Source: Methanobrevibacter_A acididurans
Lineage (GTDB): Archaea > Methanobacteriota > Methanobacteria > Methanobacteriales > Methanobacteriaceae
Reading direction: 5' to 3'
NCBI RefSeq assembly: GCF_046197875.1
Contig: NZ_CP166991.1
Location: forward strand, 310,001 to 374,000
DNA: 64,000 nt
Positions within the stretch are counted from its first letter, which is position 1; each line of letters opens with the position of its first letter. A program made the position numbers and the translations under genes. The notes beneath the pieces are model-generated. The model worked only from the letters and a program-made list of their open reading frames with translations. It was not told where the DNA came from and searched no databases. Shown piece by piece: positions 60,453-64,000 of this stretch.

Positions 60453-61190
60453 TTGAAAGATTATGAAATATATTCTAATCTACAAGTACCTAAGGGATCA
60501 AACATTATCTTACGTTTAGATGGTAGAAAGTTCCATACTCTAGCTAAAACATTAAATTTAGAAAAACCTTATGATTCTAATTTTGCTAAACTAATGATTG
60601 AAGTGTGTAAAGATTTATTCAATGAATTTTCACCAAAATTTATTTATACTTTTTCTGATGAAATAAATATTTTACTTTCTGAGATTCCATTTTCTAATAG
60701 AGTTGAAAAGATAGATTCTGTTTTTGCAAGTTTAGCATCTAGTTCAATAACCAAACATTTAAATGATTTTTTCGATTTAGATGAAATACCATTAATTTCT
60801 TTTGATTCAAGAATAATCCCTATCCCTTTTAATGATATAAACACATATTTCAAATGGAGACAAGATGAAGCTTGGAGAAACTGTATGAATGCTTATGGAA
60901 TTTGGGTATTAAAAAAAGATTATTCTTCTAAAATAGCTAATGAAAAAATTAAAGGATTAAAGTCTAGTGATATTCATAACTTATTATTTGATAAAGGAAT
61001 AAATTTGAATAATCTTCCAGTATGGGAAAAAAGAGGAATTGGATTTTATAAAAAAAATAAAAAAATAAAGGGTTTTAATCCAAAAACCAATTCAGATACA
61101 ATCTCTTATAGAAATTATCTTTTTACAGATTGTAATCTTGAAATGTTTTCAAAGGATTTTTTTAAAACAATTAATTTAAAACATGATTAA
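60453..61190 (+). CDS. thg1: tRNA-His guanylyltransferase-family protein (Thg1)
   Basis: A 245-residue protein of the Thg1 family. RLDGRKFHTL and the YTFSDEINILL motif give the two metal-binding acidic residues of its polymerase-like palm. Archaeal Thg1-like enzymes add nucleotides in the 3'-to-5' direction, repairing tRNA 5' ends or adding G to tRNA-His. The frame is open to GTG 60444, but that lies in the AGGTGA ribosome-binding site, so TTG 60453 is the better start. Confidence 0.88.
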   Translation: MKDYEIYSNLQVPKGSNIILRLDGRKFHTLAKTLNLEKPYDSNFAKLMIEVCKDLFNEFSPKFIYTFSDEINILLSEIPFSNRVEKIDSVFASLASSSITKHLNDFFDLDEIPLISFDSRIIPIPFNDINTYFKWRQDEAWRNCMNAYGIWVLKKDYSSKIANEKIKGLKSSDIHNLLFDKGINLNNLPVWEKRGIGFYKKNKKIKGFNPKTNSDTISYRNYLFTDCNLEMFSKDFFKTINLKHD

Positions 61191-61224
61191 AAATAAAAAA
61201 CATAAATAAGGAAGTGTCATATTT

Positions 61225-61872
61225 ATGGTATTTGATAAATTTATTTCAAAAGTATTAAGTAATGATAAAAGAAATTTTAATGAAGTGTGTGTGGATAATA
61301 AAGTTATTGAATCTGTAATTTATTATGCCAAAGAATCTTATCCAAATGAGTTTTTAGCATTCTTTGATGGTAATGTTAAGGATAATAAACTTATATTAGA
61401 TAGTCTACTTTTCTTACCGGGTGAAACTTCTAATACTGGTGCAACTTTTAATGAAGGTTTAATGCCTCCTTCTCAACGTATATGGGGTACAGTTCATTCT
61501 CATCCAGGTCCAAGTGCACAACCTAGTAATGCTGACTTAATGACCTTTAGTAAACATGGATTATTTCATATGATTATTTGTTTGCCTTATGAAATTCCTA
61601 GTCTCTGTGCTTATGATGCATATGGTGATTCTGTAAAATATAGTCTTGGTGATTACGATGATAAAAATCAGGACGCAATGTTAGATGATTTACAAGATTT
61701 ACAAGATGAAATAGGGCATGGTTATCCCGAAGATTATGATTTTTCTGAAGATGATAGTACTAAAGAATATGATGCTTTTATGAAGAAATATAATGAAGCT
61801 AAAGCTAATAATCAAAGAGTAATCTATATCGATGTGAATAAACTAGAAAATGATAATTATAAAAATAAGTAA
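61225..61872 (+). CDS. JAMM/MPN-domain metalloprotease-like protein
   Basis: A 215-residue protein with the JAMM zinc motif: Glu42 (NEFLAFF) and H91-x-H93-x10-D104 in VHSHPGPSAQPSNAD. Archaeal JAMM proteins can cut ubiquitin-like SAMP modifiers from their targets. The last 70 residues are acidic and charged. AAGGAAGTG precedes ATG 61225. No ubiquitin-like gene is adjacent. The gene converges with serA. Confidence 0.88.
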   Translation: MVFDKFISKVLSNDKRNFNEVCVDNKVIESVIYYAKESYPNEFLAFFDGNVKDNKLILDSLLFLPGETSNTGATFNEGLMPPSQRIWGTVHSHPGPSAQPSNADLMTFSKHGLFHMIICLPYEIPSLCAYDAYGDSVKYSLGDYDDKNQDAMLDDLQDLQDEIGHGYPEDYDFSEDDSTKEYDAFMKKYNEAKANNQRVIYIDVNKLENDNYKNK

Positions 61873-61931
61873 AAAATATTTAAAAAAATAAAAAAAATTA
61901 AAGATATAAATTTTTTACAAGAAATTTATAT

Positions 61932-63512
61932 TTATAATTTTAATTTAGTTGCATCAAATACATAATCTAAATCTATTAATTCTTTAATTACTTTATCTGG
62001 TACAGGATGATCTAATGTTAAAATCATTATTGCTTCTCCACCAGCAACATCTCTTCCTACTTGCATAATTCCAACATTAACTTTATATTCTCCTAATTTT
62101 GTACCAATTAAACCAATAGTTCCTGGAACATCCTTATATTTTGCAATAAACATGTTTCCTGAAGGTTTAACATCCACCCAATATTCGTTAACTTTAACGA
62201 TTTTAGGTTCATGTATAAATGTTCCTTCTGCAGAAAAACTGTCTTTACTACTTTTAGCTCGAACTTTAACTAAAGAATCGTAACCTTTAGCATTATCTGT
62301 TTTCCCTTCAGTAATTTTAATTCCTCTTGTTTTTGCCATGTTTAAAGAGTTCACTGTATTTACTGAACTGTTTAAAATTGAATCAAGAATACCTTTTAAA
62401 ACACATCTTCCGAGTATGTCTTGGTTTTGAAGACTTGCTAATTCACCACAGTAAATTATTTCTACTTCTTTTACTTTTCCTTTTAATGATTGGGAAATAA
62501 AACTTCCTAAACGTTCACAAACTTCCATGTAAGGTTTGAGTTCATTTTTAAGTCTGTTATCTATTCTTGGTAAATTGATAACATTTTTAGGAGTTTTTCC
62601 TTTATTTAAATCTATAATTTCTTCAGCTACAATAATAGCTGCACCTTTTTGAGCTTCTTTAGTGGATGCTGCAATATGTGGAGTTAAAACAATATTATCT
62701 AAAGTTGTTAACTTATTATCTTTAGGAGGTTCATTTTCATAAACATCTAAAGCAGCTCCTCCAATTTTATTTTCACTTAAAGCTGTGTATAAAGCTTCTT
62801 CATCAATAATTCCACCACGAGCACAATTAACAATGAATGCATTTTCTTTCATTAAATCAAATTGTTCATCGCTTATAGAATGTTTAGTTTCTTCAGTTAA
62901 AGGAACATGGATTGTTATGAAGTCAGCATTTTTAAGAACAGTGTTTAAATCGGTTAATCTTACACCCATTTGTTCTGCAACATCATCCGGTAAATAAGGA
63001 TCATATACTATTGCATCCATTTCAAAAGCTTTACAACGGTTTACAACTTGGGAACCAATTCTACCCATTCCGATAACACCTAAAGTTTTTCCTCTAAGTT
63101 CAACTCCCATAAATTTCTTCTTTTCCCATTTATTATCTTTAACAGATTTATCAGCAATAGCAATTTTACGAGCCATAGCTAATAATAATCCCATAGTATG
63201 TTCAGCAACAGTAATACTAGTGGATTCTGGGGAGTTAACAACCATAACACCATTTTCTGTAGCAGCATCAATGTCTATATTATCCACACCAACACCAGCT
63301 CTTGCAATAATCTTTAAATTGTCAGCAGCTTCAATAACTTCCTTAGTCATCTTAGTTCTACTTCTAACAACAATTCCATCAAAATCTTTAATAGTAGCTA
63401 CTAATTCTTCAGGAGATATAGTTGTATTAACAACAACATCCATCTCATTTTTTAACATAGCTATTCCATCTTCATTAATTGCATCTGCAACAAGAACTTT
63501 CATTTTTTTCAT
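61932..63512 (-). CDS. serA: D-3-phosphoglycerate dehydrogenase
   Basis: A 526-residue SerA of the long type. The NAD-binding site is GVIGMGRIGSQVVNRC; the catalytic His follows NIVLTPHIAASTKEAQ, with Arg in VNCARGGIIDEEAL. The C-terminal ASB and ACT domains (from about 320 and 455) suggest control by serine, as in other long SerA proteins. It starts serine synthesis from 3-phosphoglycerate. The start is ATG 63512 or 63503; AGGAGAG precedes the first. Confidence 0.95.
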   Translation of the reverse strand: MKKMKVLVADAINEDGIAMLKNEMDVVVNTTISPEELVATIKDFDGIVVRSRTKMTKEVIEAADNLKIIARAGVGVDNIDIDAATENGVMVVNSPESTSITVAEHTMGLLLAMARKIAIADKSVKDNKWEKKKFMGVELRGKTLGVIGMGRIGSQVVNRCKAFEMDAIVYDPYLPDDVAEQMGVRLTDLNTVLKNADFITIHVPLTEETKHSISDEQFDLMKENAFIVNCARGGIIDEEALYTALSENKIGGAALDVYENEPPKDNKLTTLDNIVLTPHIAASTKEAQKGAAIIVAEEIIDLNKGKTPKNVINLPRIDNRLKNELKPYMEVCERLGSFISQSLKGKVKEVEIIYCGELASLQNQDILGRCVLKGILDSILNSSVNTVNSLNMAKTRGIKITEGKTDNAKGYDSLVKVRAKSSKDSFSAEGTFIHEPKIVKVNEYWVDVKPSGNMFIAKYKDVPGTIGLIGTKLGEYKVNVGIMQVGRDVAGGEAIMILTLDHPVPDKVIKELIDLDYVFDATKLKL

Positions 63513-63840
63513 TCTCTCCTATATTAATTATTTAAAATAAATTACTTTTATAATACCTAAATAAAATTAATTTTTTTATTAATTAAAAAAACCTTTTAAC
63601 AAAATTTTTCTCTATAAAGTTTTACATTAACTATAAAAAATATTTTTTCACACTATTTTCCTATTAATAAAAATTTTATATATTTTTTTATAAAAATTTA
63701 TAAACTTTTTAAATCATATTATTCTTAATGATTTTTGAATAAAATAAATTTTTAGAATTAAAAAGGTTGTAATTAATTATAATACAACTTTAGTTTAATC
63801 TAATATTTAAAAATTATTATAAAAAAAGAGGTGAAAAATT
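63513..63840. other. gene-free interval upstream of serA and UPF0145
   Basis: This 328-base stretch holds promoters for the divergent serA and UPF0145 genes. A dyad at 63762-63791 (AAAG-g-TTGTA and TACAACTTT, with an AT-rich loop) lies 50 bases before the UPF0145 start. Nothing else is recognised. Confidence 0.5.
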
Positions 63841-64000
63841 ATGGTTTCAATTGATGAGTTTCCAATTTCTTCTGCTAATTACCTTCCGGGTTTTAAAGTT
63901 GTTGAATCTAAAGGTTTTGTTTATGGTTTAACTGTTAGAAGTCGTGGTGTTGGTGGAAATGTTACTGCAGGTGTTAGATCTTTATTTGGTGGAGAAATTA
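63841..64000 (+). CDS. UPF0145 (YbjQ-like) protein, N-terminal part only
   Basis: The first 53 codons of a gene cut by the right edge. After ATG 63841, SSANYLPGFKVVESKGFVYG and TVRSRGVGGNVTAGVRSLFGG match the YbjQ/UPF0145 fold, a small pentameric beta-rich protein sometimes called heavy-metal-binding-like. Function is unknown. GAGGTGAAAAA precedes the start. Confidence 0.85.
   Translation, partial: MVSIDEFPISSANYLPGFKVVESKGFVYGLTVRSRGVGGNVTAGVRSLFGGEI

Overview
The window is a stretch of chromosome from a very AT-rich methanogenic archaeon of the order Methanobacteriales, probably a Methanosphaera or Methanobrevibacter relative. The evidence is the archaeal RNA polymerase with both large subunits split (B''/B' and A'/A''), coenzyme F420 genes (cofE, a cofA-like dehydrogenase), the archaeal purO, mptD, taw1 and archaetidylserine synthase genes, a YcaO-TfuA pair of the kind that modifies methyl-coenzyme M reductase, an actin-like MreB, and a surface protein with a pseudomurein-binding-like repeat. 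Genus is not decided by the sequence alone. Gene density is high, and I see no insertion sequence, prophage or CRISPR array.

Layout. 1-7.9 kb (mostly minus strand): end of a PhlG-like hydrolase gene, cofE, purO, an exbB-exbD pair, a flavin disulfide oxidoreductase, rnhB, and mreB with an unknown partner. 8.3-14.3 kb (plus): archaetidylserine synthase, a sortase, mptD, then korDABC and sucC. 14.4-19 kb: taw1 (minus), tpiA-pgk (plus), thiM-thiE (minus). 19.1-20 kb: five tRNA genes (Thr, Pro, Tyr, Asp, Lys).

20-34.6 kb (plus) is the transcription and translation core: rpoH, rpoB'', rpoB', rpoA', rpoA'', rpl30e, nusA, a 700-base gene-free stretch full of inverted repeats, then rpsL, rpsG, fusA (EF-2), tuf (EF-1A), rpsJ, followed by tRNA-Ser. 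Three gaps inside this operon carry hairpins, and the rpsL leader carries a hairpin whose loop resembles 16S rRNA.

35-41 kb is accessory: cbiJ/cobK, a UPF0146 protein, rimI, an HD protein, and a run of cell-envelope or unknown proteins. 41-52 kb (plus): carA-carB, a RecA-like/PEP-synthase-like fusion protein, an amidohydrolase, UspA, a four-CBS protein and an unknown protein. 52-55 kb (minus): ycaO-tfuA-larE, which together look like a thioamidation cassette with its own sulfur-transfer enzyme. 55-64 kb: M24 peptidase, aldehyde dehydrogenase, a tRNA-binding protein, a PRC-barrel protein, aspartate dehydrogenase, Thg1, a JAMM protein, serA, and the start of a UPF0145 gene.

The most interesting places are the ycaO-tfuA-larE operon, the structured nusA-rpsL interval, the RecA/PPDK fusion, and the pseudomurein-associated accessory cluster. 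All functional calls rest on reading motifs in the sequence; no database search was run.
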